The notes under the pieces: generated by a model
What the model was told of the DNA's origin: nothing
The model's input: the letters and a program-made list of their open reading frames with translations, nothing else
Database searches by the model: none
Source of the DNA: Micropterix aruncella
Taxonomy: Eukaryota; Arthropoda; Insecta; Lepidoptera; Micropterigidae
DNA length: 64,000 bases
Direction: 5' to 3'
NCBI GenBank assembly: GCA_944548615.1
Contig: OX155973.1
Span: forward strand, 18,662,160-18,726,159
Position numbers and translations under genes: made by a program
Shown here: piece by piece, positions 23,636-34,412 of the stretch
Numbering within the stretch: the first letter of the stretch is position 1
Layout: each line of letters starts with the position of its first letter

Positions 23636-24175
23636 TGAAAAAAAAAACGGCTGTGTCACTCCAAAAAATTCCCTGCAAGTAGACAAGCCCCCCTCCGCCA
23701 ACACCCCCTCGCCACCTTCTCCGGGGAGGAGGGACACCCCCCCCCCTTTTGCGCGATAATTCGTAGCGTTTTCCGTGGTATTAAAATGGTATTATTCTAG
23801 TATTTTCTTAAATGTGGCGGACTTTAAATATTATTTGTGTCGCTTCTGTACGATATATTCCAAACAAAATTTCACAACGCGATTACGGTCCTTCAAGGCA
23901 TCGTGTACCGAATTTCAAGTCTCTAAGTCCAATATTTCGAGATTGAAGTATGACTAGCGCGCCCTCTGGTGGACCGATTTCAACTACAATCTTTTCAATT
24001 CTTGCCATTACCAAATTATGCCTGCATGTCAAATTTCAGTTCAATCTGATCAAGCGTTTGGCCGCTATCTTGGAGCAACACACACACACACACACACAGA
24101 CAGACTTCAGTCTGGTCGGTAGGGGGGGGGGGGGTGTTTAAAAGTATATGTCCGTATTCATCTCGGTTTTTCACG
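23636..24175 (+). repeat. Repeat family C, fullest copy
   Basis: Runs from 'aaaaaaacggctgtgtcact' through a C-rich stretch, 'ttccgtggtattaaaatggt', 'gtgtcgcttctgtacg', 'gtccaatatttcgagattga', 'gcgccctctggtgg' and 'gatcaagcgtttggccgct' to a (CA)n-'cagacagacttc' tail and a G run. It is the reference for partial copies at 9885, 12017, 18570 (reverse) and 28970. Non-coding; class unknown. Confidence 0.6.
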
Positions 24176-24617
24176 CGTTCTCAATAATTTACCTCCTCGT
24201 CGGTAGGTAAGCCGGTAAAGTAAAAGATTATACGAAACGATTGAAATAGCAACACAAATTTATGTTTTACGGCGTATGTCAATCGCCACAAACTACAACC
24301 TTTTACAAATTATTCTTAAGGCATCTTCCATTGCTAATTTAAAATTACCGTAATTTCCTGTACAGGCATATGATTATGCACCCCTGCAGTTCTACATATG
24401 ACAGCTCAGCTTAGTACAAACATTCAATATAAACATTTTGCAATATACTTTTGTTCGTTGAATTTCAGGCCATTTTTTGCCATGTTTTACTGTCGCCATC
24501 ATAAAAAATTCGTGTGGCACTCGGGGACTGCCGCGGTAAAGCTATTGCATAGCATTTTTAACAACTTATGCAATTATAATTATTTATTTATTTTATTTTT
24601 TCTGATATCAGATAACT
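24176..24617. other. Intergenic DNA, no gene seen
   Basis: The phrase 'aaagctattgcatagc' (24539) recurs inverted at 25070. Otherwise nothing is recognised. Confidence 0.45.
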
Positions 24618-24696
24618 GCGCTCTATCGGAAAACGTTGAAATTATTCCGAATCATCTGCGGCTTCGGAATAATTTAAACGTCTTCCGATAGAGCGC
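24618..24696. ncRNA. Long hairpin, miRNA-precursor-like or MITE
   Basis: Two 34-base arms, 24618-24651 and 24663-24696, are complementary except at two positions, around an 11-base loop. The arms begin 'gcgctctatcggaa' and end 'ttccgatagagcgc'. Size and near-complete pairing fit a small-RNA precursor, but a miniature inverted-repeat transposon would look the same. No expression evidence is available. Confidence 0.4.
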
Positions 24697-25371
24697 CGCG
24701 CACGAATTTTTTATTCGATAACGCAAAAAAACAGATAATTAAAAAAAAAATCGTAGATTAAAAGATAGATAATTAAATTATCTTTAAAATGGTGCAGGTT
24801 TCATAATAATACGCCAGATAGTATTTGCGTAGGTAGTAGTCGTTTTTGTGTTCGGTTAGACCTAATTTCACAAATTAATTACACTATGTAATATAAACAA
24901 AATCTAAAATATTCAAAGCTAGGAATATTAGGAAAATGTTCTTGTTTAACATATATTTTTTTCGAATCGTAATCAGTACTCGTTTAGACGTAATTATCAG
25001 TTTAAAATCATTAATTTTCGTTAAGAAATTTCTTCATTCGGTCGCCGCGCTGGCCTAGGCCCGCGATAAAAGCTATGCAATAGCTTAAAAATTACTAGAT
25101 AATACAACAGTTTTTGAAAGTATGATATTAAATAAGAACACCAGCAGATACATAAATAAGATGGCTGAAAGTTTACGAAGAAAATTATATCTATATACTT
25201 TCATAACTGTTGCTTGCGCGATATCACGTATTGAAAATAACACAAAGCAATAACTGTTGTGTGCGTGTTTCCATGCAGAATACGGCATTATGTCGTCCGC
25301 GGAGTTCAATATTTAGGCGATTATCCGTGTGGTTTAAATCGGCCCACCACGGGGTGCGCTAGTCATATTTA
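24697..25371. other. AT-rich intergenic DNA, no gene seen
   Basis: Contains 'gtcgccgcgctggcctaggc' near 25041 followed by the palindrome 'aagctatgcaatagctt', which mirrors 24535-24555. Possibly the two ends of a 500-bp element around the hairpin at 24618. Confidence 0.4.
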
Positions 25372-25955
25372 TACTAGCTGACCCGGCGAACTTCGTACCG
25401 CCTAACAGACAATGAATGTCGTGTTACAGATTAGCTGAACTTAATTTATGATTTTATGAGAGTAATACAATGAATACAAAATAAATATTAGGTTCACTAC
25501 TTTATTAGGAAAATAACACAAAAAGAAATATAAAAGTACAAAAATTAAGTATATCCATCGCGTGTCAGCAAGACATGATTGAATTAAACTATTTACATAT
25601 TGTGCAGCATGGGATGCACTCGGTTTAATTCTCTTCATTGAAGCCCCTTGTGATATACGACATTTTTTGTTTTTTTTTTTAATCAGGCGCAAGAACAAAT
25701 AAAGCGGATGATTTGCCGACACGTGAACATGCCACGTACAAATGACCATGAGAAAAACACGGATTTACATTTTGTATGGGAAAATGTTTTTTCTTTTATT
25801 TTAATTTTTCCAATTTTTGTTTTTAATATTTATTCTGTTATTCGGGATGTAGACAAATACAAAAAATCAAAAACCATGAAAATCGGTCCGGCCGTTCTCG
25901 AGTTATAAGTGTTCGAAGAAATCCGACTTTGTTATATATACATATATAGATGGAT
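25372..25955 (+). repeat. Common moth-type interspersed repeat
   Basis: Begins 'atactagctgacccggcgaa' 'cttcgtacc' and ends 'aatcggtccggccgttctcg' 'agttataag' ... 'ccgactttgttatata' with a (TA)n tail. I recognise this as an abundant repeat of lepidopteran and other arthropod genomes. The frames on either strand are not genes. The exact class (LINE end or other) is not certain. Confidence 0.55.
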
Positions 25956-26114
25956 AAATACGAAAACTACAAATATTTAATTGAAAAGTCGTAATAACAA
26001 TTATTATAAATACAGACTTCACTTTTTTGTAACGGCAGACGTGTTTTTTTATTTCTTTTAATATACTGGTAGGTACTTATGTACTTGTTACCTTATTATC
26101 ATTATACGCGTATT

Positions 26115-26255
26115 AGCCTTCTGAACCTTAATTTCAATAGCGCTTAGCTTCCATCAGCCATCAGCGACACTAATTCGCTAATTGGCGAAGAAAGCTTCGA
26201 TGATGGCTGATGGAAGCTAAAGGCTGATGAAATAAAGGTGCAGAAGGCTGATGAA
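26115..26255. repeat. Imperfect foldback hairpin
   Basis: 'ttagcttccatcagccatca' at 26146 pairs with 'tgatggctgatggaagctaa' at 26201. Outer arms 'agccttctgaacctta' and 'aaaggtgcagaaggct' extend the pairing. Total span about 140 bp, non-coding. Confidence 0.7.
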
Positions 26256-26769
26256 ATGGTATTAGTCCTGAACGAAGGACTAAGTCAGGATCGCAGTAGT
26301 CATCCCCCCCATCAACAGCCCAATCAGCGCGTGTCGTCTGGAAAAAATGGAACGATTCCAGTTTATTAAGGTCACGCAGCGCGGGTCTTTATCAGACCGA
26401 CCTGTGTGATCCTAAAAATGGCCAACCGGAAAATACTGGAACTTGTTGACTCGCTCGTCCAGAACTTGTGATAGCAGCCTCGCCGCGCGCGCGATTCGAC
26501 AAGAGCCCGGGTCGTCGTTGAGCAATACACACACTTGTGTTCGCAGTCCATAGGGTCCAACTTACAGTGAATGCTGTGAGTCATTGTGACGTTTCGATAG
26601 CGGCTTAGTTTTTATGAAATTATCACTGACACTGATATGAGAGGGATGTTCATATACTATGAGGCAGGCGAGCTACTGGTGAAAATATAAAGGCTGCGCT
26701 CCAAATTAAAAAAAAAAGCGGAGTAGGATTAATCCGTAAATTACATCTATAGTGGAGTACCGCACTGTT
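26256..26769. other. Intergenic DNA, no gene seen
   Basis: No recognised domain or repeat; the small frames are not convincing. Confidence 0.45.
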
Positions 26770-27297
26770 ACTTTGAGCTGGGAGCTAATGGGCCCTTGCT
26801 GAGTTGCCCACGAAGACCCATTTGTTCAGGGTTGGGCACACTCAGGGGTCAACACACATCCGGCGGCCTCCACGCATGAACTGCGAGCCCGGGCAAGACT
26901 TTGGCCTTGGGGCTAGTTTCCCCTAGGAGTCAATCTTCTGGCGCTCCTGGTCGGTCTGTTCACCGTGCAGCGTAAACCAATCGATTGTGCATTCTGACTA
27001 ACAGTCGGGGAAGTCTAGAAGCAGTACTGTTTCCTATAGAGCGGGGTGGTTGCGGACCTTACCCCGACTAATTTTGAAATGACTATCAGCTATCCGATCC
27101 CTGGTGAACAGACCTCGAACTCGTAACCAGTCGAGAGACCGGAGTAATCTGGTCGCAATTGGAAGTAAGAGCGTGAGTGTAAGCCCGCTGGGTAACATAC
27201 CTGGTTATCTCGCGGATAAGGCGTTGGCCTCTTACGGGCATGTAGCGGAGCTTGACTTTGGACTGTTTTGTCCAAGTTTTCTGCGTTCACTTCCGGT
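26770..27297 (+). mobile_element. Helitron-like repeat (family A), near-complete but 3'-truncated
   Basis: Starts 'gggagctaatgggccctt', passes 'ggcctccacgcatgaa', 'tagtttcccctaggagtcaa', 'tttcctatagagcgg', 'cgaactcgtaaccagtcgag', 'tctcgcggataaggcgttgg' and 'ggactgttttgtccaagttt', and stops at 'gcgttcacttcc' before the terminal hairpin. This is the best copy for reading the 5' end. No Rep/helicase coding is present, so it is non-autonomous. Confidence 0.6.
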
Positions 27298-27944
27298 ACC
27301 CGCACCTCAGCCACCACTTACATTTATCTCAGTCCCAACAGTACATCCAGAAATCAGTCGGACAACATTTATGACGATTGATCTGTTTTCATTTGATAAA
27401 TATCAATTCTGAAAATAGGCTTAAGTCTTAGCTAGCTTACTCTGGTTCTGAATAACTTGAAGTAAAAATAGTAATTTTCATATCTTTGGCCGTCTTTCAG
27501 ACACCCTATCCAACCAATACTGTAATAGGCCATTACTTTTACCAAGTGAGACTCCCCAGCCCTGAAGATGAAGAATATGTTTGACTAAAAGACTTCAAAA
27601 AGACTTGCTTTTTCAAATTATAACCTAGCTATTTAGGTTCCTTGCATTTATTTGACGATCCCTGCAATCAAATTACACCAAAGAGAGAAAGAATTATGCA
27701 ATATGACTTACAAAAATGTTAAGACACTCTAAAACTAAGAATCTAACGACATTTCCAGTGATGTGCGTTTGACACATATAAATCTTCAAAAATATACGAA
27801 TAATTTGTATTTTTATAATAAAATCGTGGATTATTAGAAAGAGATGGGACTACAGTCTCTTCGTTGGGGAGTATAAAAATGATAAGGATTGTGCTATATT
27901 TCATAAATTGTGGCGCATAGGTCCTCGGTACAGTTATAGCCTAC
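27298..27944. other. Intergenic DNA, no gene seen
   Basis: No gene or defined repeat seen. Confidence 0.45.
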
Positions 27945-28170
27945 GATTCAGTCGATGACAGTCGATTAGCTAACGCCGCACGATGCGCAAACCACCCAGC
28001 AGCTCCCCCAGATAATCTGATCCCACCTGTCCACGACACAGCCTTGACAGGGGAAACAGAGTCCTTCCCAGGTTCGTCCATCTTCGAGGAGGTTATCGGA
28101 TGGGAGTTAAACCATGAAATGAGCTGACCCAAGGTAACGAGCAGCTCATATGGCCCAAACTGCACGGAAC
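27945..28170 (-). repeat. Repeat related to 55338-55460
   Basis: 'tcttcgaggaggttatcgga' and 'gggagttaaaccatgaaatg' match 'tcttcgaggaggctaccaga' and 'aggagttgaaccgtgatttg' near 55360. 'caaactgcacgga' also recurs. Its start ('gattagctaacgccgcacga') is close to the family A phrase 'gattggctcacgccgcacgg', so this is a subfamily or recombinant of family A. Confidence 0.5.
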
Positions 28171-28219
28171 CGTTAACTGTGGACAATATTATAAAAATCG
28201 GTTGTGGCAACCTAAGACT

Positions 28220-28262
28220 TTCCCGGCAAGTAGCCAAGGAATAACTTGGCTACTTGTCGGGA
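28220..28262. repeat. Short near-perfect hairpin
   Basis: 'ttcccggcaagtagccaag' and 'cttggctacttgtcgggaa' pair over 19 bases with one mismatch around a 5-base loop. The left arm is the head phrase of repeat family C ('cttttccggcaagcagaca' at 9938), so the hairpin is probably a family C terminus facing its own inverted copy. Confidence 0.7.
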
Positions 28263-28607
28263 ATCATCATATTTCTCTTTATATTATTTCATATTTTTGT
28301 GTATTTATATAATTTAATGAATTATAAATATGTTTATACCATACAGCATTTATTATTTATTGAAATCGTATTTACGTATATGTGTATTTGCCATATTGTA
28401 TTACCTACAATGTATTATTCTTACAAATTTAGTATTTTGATTTGTATTATAGTGTTATTTATTTATTATTATATATTATTCAATCTTAATTAAGGTACAT
28501 TCATTAATTATAAAAATAAAAAGTTTTTTACGTTAATTAGGCTAATTGTTACATAAGTTGTATTACTTTTTTAATTAATTAATCTGAACCGCCTAGATAC
28601 GGGACAG
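28263..28607. other. AT-rich DNA, no gene seen
   Basis: Low-complexity A/T sequence. The 79-codon frame at 28254 consists of hydrophobic AT-codons and is not credible as a gene. Confidence 0.5.
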
Positions 28608-28675
28608 TTTAGTCCTAGTTAGGTGGGTTGATTAGTCCTAGTTAGGTGGGTTGAGTTTAGTCCTAGTTAGGTGGG
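28608..28675. repeat. Minisatellite, three copies
   Basis: 'ttagtcctagttaggtggg' occurs at 28609, 28632 and 28657 with 4-5 base spacers (ttga, ttgagt). The copies are identical, implying recent expansion. Confidence 0.85.
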
Positions 28676-28969
28676 CAATGAGCATTTGCTGCATTTCGGT
28701 GTTCAATTTTTCCGAGTTACTTACAACATTGATAACAATGGGGCTAAATGTACAAAAATTAAATGAATAAAGTATTAAACCTTAAAAAAAAACCTTAATG
28801 ATTTCATTAAATTAATAATTTCATAAGTAAAATCGAGGGAAAATCTTTCTCAGCTGGTGGAAGAACCCGGTTGGGTTCCATTAAGCAGCGGGCGGCGCGG
28901 TTTGTTTCTCGGCTGAGGACGGGTTGGGGTCAAGTAACAACAGATGGCGTTATTATTTAAATAAAATGC

Positions 28970-29192
28970 ATGGCGGAATTTAAATATTATTAGTGTAGCT
29001 TGTATGTGAGATATTCCAACCAAAATTCACTATGTCATTTTGGCCCAACAAGGCATCTGTGTACTCATTTCAAGTCTCAAAATCTAATATTTCGAGGTTG
29101 AAATATAACTAGGGTGCCTCCCAGTGAGCCGATTTTAACCGCAACCTTTTACCCTCTTGCCATGACGAAATGATGCTTGCATGCATGCCAAA
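28970..29192 (+). repeat. Repeat family C copy, left part (split by LINE)
   Basis: Matches 23815-24030 in order: 'ggcggaatttaaatattatt', 'ctaatatttcgaggttgaaa', 'ccagtgagccgatttt' and 'gatgcttgcatgcatgccaa'. The family continues at 30204-30320 ('ggccctatcgtggaggaata', 'cagacagacacacag'), so the LINE between them landed inside this copy. Confidence 0.55.
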
Positions 29193-30203
29193 TTACCTTT
29201 ATGGCATATTATGCATATATTTACGCCTGCATAAAATATGGAATTACGCTTTGGGGCAATTCGGTAAACGCAGAGGAAATATTCATAGTACAAAAACGAT
29301 GCTTACGAATTATATGTGGAATTCCAAAGACTGACAGCTGCAAACCACTATTTAAAAGGGAGTTTGTGCTAACGTTTATATCGAATACATCTTGGAAACC
29401 TGCAAATTTATAAGGGACCACGATCAGTATTTCAAAACAAACAATGTTGAACACGGCTATAACACAAGAAATAAACATGAGCTACAAGCACCCAAGCCAA
29501 ATTTAACTCTATTTAAAAAGGGAATGTTATACAATGCAATAAAAATCTATAACCACCTACCTGCAAATATCAAAGAAATAAAAGGAAAAGGGTTTACCGC
29601 AGCGTTGAAAAAATGGCTTATAGATAAAAGCTTTTACACATTAAACGAATATTTCTCATAATATTATATTGTAGGCATGCATTTTCATTTTCTTTTTACA
29701 ATAATTTAATTAGGAAGATTACAAATTTTCAATTGTATACATTTCGTATTTATAGGCGGATTTTTGATTATTCCTTGATTTTGTTTTTTTTTCATTATTT
29801 TTTATATTATTGATGAATTATTTTTATTAATTGTTTTCTACTGTTACATTTTAAATTATATACATTTCGTATTTATAGGCGGATTTTTGATTATTCCTTG
29901 ATTTTGATTTTTTCTTTTTTTTTTTTATATTATTGGTGAATTATTTTTATTAATTGTCTTCTACTGTTAGTTCTACTTATGCGGTCTGTTTAGATTTTTT
30001 CATGTTAAACCAGTGAAATAATTACATTTTTTAATAAGATATTATAATTAGCAGATAAGTAAATTTAGCAGATAAGTAAATTTGTCAATCTGTTTTAATA
30101 ACAGGTAATTGTGAGAGACATAGTTTTACGCATTATCACCATAAATGTACCACCACAATTTCGGACAATAAAAATATTTCTATTTCTATTTCTATTTCTA
30201 TTC
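29190..30203 (+). mobile_element. 5'-truncated CR1/Jockey-type LINE 3' end
   Basis: The coding remnant 29200-29661 shows 'CIKYGITLWGNSVNAEEIFI' then VQKRCLRIICG (frame 29177), shifts near 29400 and continues as 'VEHGYNTRNKHELQAPK' and YNHLPANIKE to a stop at 29661. These are standard blocks of the region after the RT in CR1/Jockey elements. The 3' UTR contains two direct copies of about 130 bp ('catttcgtatttataggcgg' at 29741 and 29865) and ends in (ATTTCT)n at 30176-30200, a CR1-style short-repeat tail. Confidence 0.7.
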
Positions 30204-30320
30204 GGAATAATCGTGTTGGCCCTATCGTGGAGGAATACACGCAGACAGACACACAGAAGGGAATTCACAATACATTCCCTTCTTGTCGGTTGGTGGGCCT
30301 TGAAAGTAGAATGCGACAAA

Positions 30321-30670
30321 TGGCACTAATTTTTGAATGTTATTACTAACATCATTGGTTTTTATAATCAATCTGTCCTTTATAAAAAAAACTTAAATTG
30401 TAAATCTTATTATAAATGGCCAAATAAATTGTCATTAGTTTGGCCGTCAAGGCTATCACGTTGCCAAATTCTTGTAGGGAGTTGAGAAATCTAATCTATA
30501 GGTATACATAATTATGGATATTGGTATATTTCTTTGATTAAGCTCAATAGACTTCGACATCGTTTGACCGATCACTATGAAAGTTGGTACACATATTATG
30601 ATGTATTTTTTCATTGGGAAGGTTTTTATGCTATTCGCTACTCGTAACTCGCTACAATATGCAGGCCTAA
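30321..30670. other. Intergenic DNA, no gene seen
   Basis: 30545-30600 ('gaccgatcactatgaaagtt' 'ggtacacat') resembles one unit of the tandem repeat at 32062. No gene. Confidence 0.45.
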
Positions 30671-31400
30671 TATATGGTTCAAGTAAATAAATTGTCACTT
30701 AATGTAAATAAATCAAAAGCAATATGCTTCTCTTTGCGGCTGTCTGATTCCTATACAATGAACATAAACTTTGGAACTGACGAAGACTAAAAAAATGCCC
30801 TTCCACCAAATTCTTCGGATTAGAAACTGATCAAAAATTACAATGGTCTGATCGTTAAAATGATCTCAGTAAAAAAATGTGCAGTGCCATATTCGCCATT
30901 AGAAAGATAAGAAATGTATGCGGTCTTGAAACCGCTAAATCCGTTTATTTTGCATTTTTCCCGATCCCTAATAACGTATGGTCTACTGTGTTGGGGAATG
31001 GCACCAAATTCAAAAAGAAACGTTTTCCTCGAGGAAAGAACGGTACGCAGTTTATAGTCTCACTAAAAAGTTCTTGTAAGCCGCTATTCGTAGAGTCAGG
31101 AATCATGACTCTATTTTCATCTTACGTCTACCAAAATTTTATGTACGCACCAGCGTACATAACAATTTGGTTGATGGCACTTGTGTCATCTACCAAAATT
31201 TTCTAGTATCTACCAAGACCCTTAGCAGAAATCCCGGTGAATAATAATTTTCATCATCACGATAAAGGAATAAATCCTATTTCCACAAAAACCGACAGCG
31301 ACTTACCAAAGTGCGATACAGTTTTATTCACCAAAATGTGTGTTACTTTAGAGCAAATAAAGAGCGTTGGAGAGGACCAATTTAAAAAGATATTGTAAAT
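30671..31400 (+). pseudogene. Decayed LINE reverse transcriptase fragment
   Basis: Read across frames it gives LSLNVNKSKAICFS (30695), then 'KKCAVPYSPLERQEM' or, in the ORF at 30877, 'MCSAIFAIRKIRNVCGLETA' with KSVYFAFF, and further 'SSCKPLFVESGIMTLFSSYV' and YQNFMY. These are consecutive blocks of the RT thumb and C-terminal region of a CR1/Jockey-type LINE. Several shifts and stops show long decay. The match around 31290-31400 (FTKMCVTLEQIKSVGEDQF) is weaker. Confidence 0.6.
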
Positions 31401-31560
31401 AATTTGATAAAAAACCCAATTTATCGTATAAGGGAGTTTGAAAATTCTGAGTTTATTTTCCATGCAGATGATTTGTAAAATTTGTATTTTTTTTAAACAT
31501 AATGGACATTCTAATTTTCATATAATTTATTTTACATCTACTCATTTTAAAGATGACGAA

Positions 31561-32061
31561 GGCATATTGCTGAATTTGATAATTCTACATAAAATTTGCA
31601 TTTATATTTTAATATATTTTTCTCCCCGAAAGCCAGCTTTCGCGCGCATAAAAACTGCGCCGCAAATGTCTGGTCGATTTTGTAAATAAATACTGACAAT
31701 CGTTTTTTTATGAATTACCTACCTCTTGTTATCTCGTAATTAATCTTGTTAGTATATATTTATATAATATATTTTATATGGGGGCCGGCCGAAACGGTTA
31801 CGCGCGGATCTGTCAAACGACGCAACATGCCTATAGCACAGTATCTCTGCCTATAGGCACTGTTGGCGTCCGACAGGTTAAATCACATTAGTATATTTTG
31901 ATTATTTGAATGTAAAGTATGTAATATATTACAGCCATGAAAACTATCATGATAGTTACGTTTTAAGAGTTAAATTTTTAGCATTTAATTTTGTGACGCA
32001 TTCAAGTGTATAGGAATGCCTATCTACTGGAGTAGTTGATTATATTGTATTGTGCTAGTAG
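31561..32061. other. Intergenic DNA, no gene seen
   Basis: 31780-31880 has a GC-rich patch ('gggggccggccgaaacggtt' and 'tgcctatag..ca' twice) that may be a small element end. No gene. Confidence 0.4.
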
Positions 32062-32335
32062 ATCAACTTCTATACCGCTCAACCGATCGCCATGAAAATT
32101 GGTACATATAGGTATTTGAGTGTGGATAATATTTTCGCGATATCCACTTTGTTGTAACTCGCCCCTAGATGGCGCTGAAGCACATCAACTTCTATACCGC
32201 TCAACCGATCGCCACAAAAATTGACACACATATTGAGCATTGATAATATTTTCGCGCTATCCACTTTGTTGTAAATCGTCACTAGATAAAGCTGTAGCAC
32301 ATCAACTACTATGCTGATCAACTGACCGCCATGAA
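32062..32335. repeat. Tandem repeat, about 120-bp unit, 2.3 copies
   Basis: Units begin 'atcaacttctataccgctca' at 32062 and 32184, and 'atcaactactatgctgatca' at 32301. Each contains 'gataatattttcgcg' and 'atccactttgttgtaa'. A single related unit is near 30545. Non-coding. Confidence 0.8.
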
Positions 32336-32353
32336 CCCGCCACGAATCCAGGC

Positions 32354-33112
32354 TAGAGAGTATACAGAAACGCTTTCTGAGGTTCCTATACTTTAAATAG
32401 CATGGATATTATCCCTTTCTATATCCTACGGCATTTATTCTGGGGATGGTTGGGTACAACTCACTAAGTGTAAGAAGAGATTGGCTGTCAATCTGCCACA
32501 TATATAAACTGCTTAGGGGTTCGTTGATAATCCGACCATCCTTAGAAGAATCGGTCTATTCGTACCCACCAATTACTACCGTCCTAGGACTCATGTATTG
32601 TTCGCGTTACCGCGAGCTAGAACTAACATCGTTCAACACTGCTTCACAGTGCGGACGCTTCGTACCCTAAATGCACTATGTTCGACTGAGCCAGAATTGG
32701 ATATTTGGACGGTGAACTTAGCAAAACTGAAAAGTATGGTAATGGCATTTCTTAGCAATCAAATAATTAGATAAATATGTAGTATTAAAATTGTTAAAAA
32801 AGAGTAACTAGTATAATAAAAAAGGTTAGATAAACATTAGATATACATATGTAAATATAATCGTTTAATATTACGCTCTAACGGATGTCTCCGTCTCGTT
32901 TGCTATAGTCTAGAATAATGATTTATATATTAGAATAATAATGATAGTAATAGTAATGGAGTAGAGTAATAATAATATTATTAACAGTAGAATTATAATA
33001 ATAGTCTATAGTAGAATAATAGTTATAATCTAGAAAAATAATTAACGATTTGGAATCATCTGTAAGGTTAATTATGTTTTGGGAAATAAATAAATAAATA
33101 AATAAATAAACG
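32354..33112 (+). mobile_element. 5'-truncated LINE 3' end (Jockey-type)
   Basis: A single frame from about 32366 reads ESIQKRFLRFLYFK, one TAG stop, then HGYYPFLYP, 'GYNSLSVRRDWLSICHIYKL' and further to a stop at 32670. After that a shift gives RTLNALC-like residues. These are the terminal blocks of Jockey-type LINE ORF2. The 3' UTR is AT-rich and ends in (TAAA)n at 33087-33109. The element has lost endonuclease and RT core. Confidence 0.7.
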
Positions 33113-33426
33113 AACGCCACTTGGGCAAGGGCCGGGTAATATTTCAGTAGTACCATATATATAATCAATGCTCCAAGAATGGTTATCATGAGTAAAGAGA
33201 ACATATTGGAAATTAGCAGCAACCAACAAAAATATCACCTTGGTAGGAGAGAGACAGAGAAAACATTCATTACAATTATAAAATAAATAAATACATTTAT
33301 TTTCTATATATTTTATATACGTATTTTTACTAATTGTTATCACCAGGAGCCCCAAGCAGCTTTCCCTGCTATTACAGAAAGTGGAGCTGTTCTGCGACTG
33401 GTCAGGCTGTATAAAAAGACCCAAAA

Positions 33427-33696
33427 TTGGTCTATAAGGGCTCTATTATCTCCCTTATAGACCCAAATAACCACTTCAAATTTCTTGGCAGGAAAATCAC
33501 CTGCCAGGGAAAAGACCTCTCTGGCGACCATGTTATAGAACATTTCCGTAGTTGCCTGGAAAAGATAGATGCATTGCTAATTTCTGGCCCTCGTAAGGCT
33601 TGGATCTATGACAACTATCTAACTTCACATTTGTCATGGCCCTTTCTTATTTACGATTTCACCAAAACCCAACTGTCTCGTCTGGATGGGAGCTAA
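33427..33696 (+). pseudogene. LINE RT C-terminal segment (RLE type)
   Basis: Reads DPNNHFKFLGRKITCQGKDL and then 'ALLISGPRKAWIYDNYL' with 'LSWPFLIYDF'. The 'FLG..I' box and the following 'kawIY..yl.s.L.W.f.iYd' pattern are what I expect just after the RT core in this group. The frame ends at the junction with the family A insertion at about 33687. Confidence 0.65.
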
Positions 33697-33868
33697 TGGG
33701 CCCATGATGAGGTGGCCACGATGACCCAAGTGTTCAGGGTCGGTCACACTCACGGGTCAACACCCATCCGATGGCCTCCACGCATGGGGTGCGAACCTGG
33801 GTAGGACACTGGGTCAACCAGTCTCCCCTGGGAATCAAACCTCTGGCGCTCCTGGACATACACTTCCA
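33687..33868 (+). mobile_element. Family A (Helitron-like) 5' fragment inside LINE
   Basis: Starts 'gggagctaatgggcccat' right after the RT frame and ends 'tctggcgctcctgga', covering only the first 180 bases of family A. The same start phrase opens the 26770 copy, which supports it as the real 5' boundary region. Confidence 0.6.
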
Positions 33869-33929
33869 GACCCCAGTAACCTCGCTCGTTGGAGCTATGC
33901 CGAGGATAGCTCATGTCCCCTTTGTAGCA

Positions 33930-34412
33930 ACACCCCTTGCTTGCACAGCTAGACATATTCTAGCTGGCTGCAAGGTGGCCTTGGATCAAGGACGGTACAC
34001 TTACCGCCACGACAAAGTCCTTGCTGTTATTCGCGAGGTACTTAGCCTCTCAGTGGCTCTTGCCAACAAGGGTTCCACAGTATCCTCCAAACCCCCAATA
34101 CAGTTTGTGCGGGTTGGCTCTAAAGGCAAAAAACATCTCACTGCGAAACCTTTCTCAATAATCGAAAAAGCTTCAGATTGGATTATGGAGGTCGATTCGG
34201 TCTCTAAGCAGTATACATTCCCTGAAAGTCTCGGATGCACAGCCCTGCGTCCAGATATAACTCTTTACTCTCTATCTCGGAAGATGGTTCTTATCGTAGA
34301 ATTAACTGTTCGATGGGAATCAAATATCCCGAAAGGCCACGAGTACAAATTAAATAAATACCATGACCTCGCCAATGCCGTCACCCGGAACGGCCTTCAC
34401 GCGGTGAAGTAG
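33930..34412 (+). pseudogene. LINE CCHC knuckle and restriction-like endonuclease
   Basis: Upstream of the open part, another frame supplies CPLCSN. In this frame ARHILAGCKVALDQGRYTYR supplies the His and Cys of the C-x2-C...H-x4-C knuckle that precedes the nuclease. Next comes the nuclease core 'LRPDITLYSLSRKMVLIVEL' followed by TVRWESNIPKGHEYKLNKY. The RPD, the E of VEL(T) and the K-x2-KY cluster are the expected PD-(D/E)xK residues. So active-site positions survive while the frame is broken on both sides. A stop at 34410 comes from an indel; the same protein continues in another frame (ARGLPAKSLFHLFKDLGLS). Confidence 0.75.

Noticed and set aside
27104..27412. 102-codon plus-strand ORF and its minus-strand shadow at 27090
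   Set aside because: Sequence belongs to family A; the same segment in other copies has stops.
28254..28493. 79-codon hydrophobic frame that looks like a membrane peptide
   Set aside because: Low-complexity AT-rich DNA gives I/F/Y/L-rich frames by chance; no homologue recognised and no splice context.
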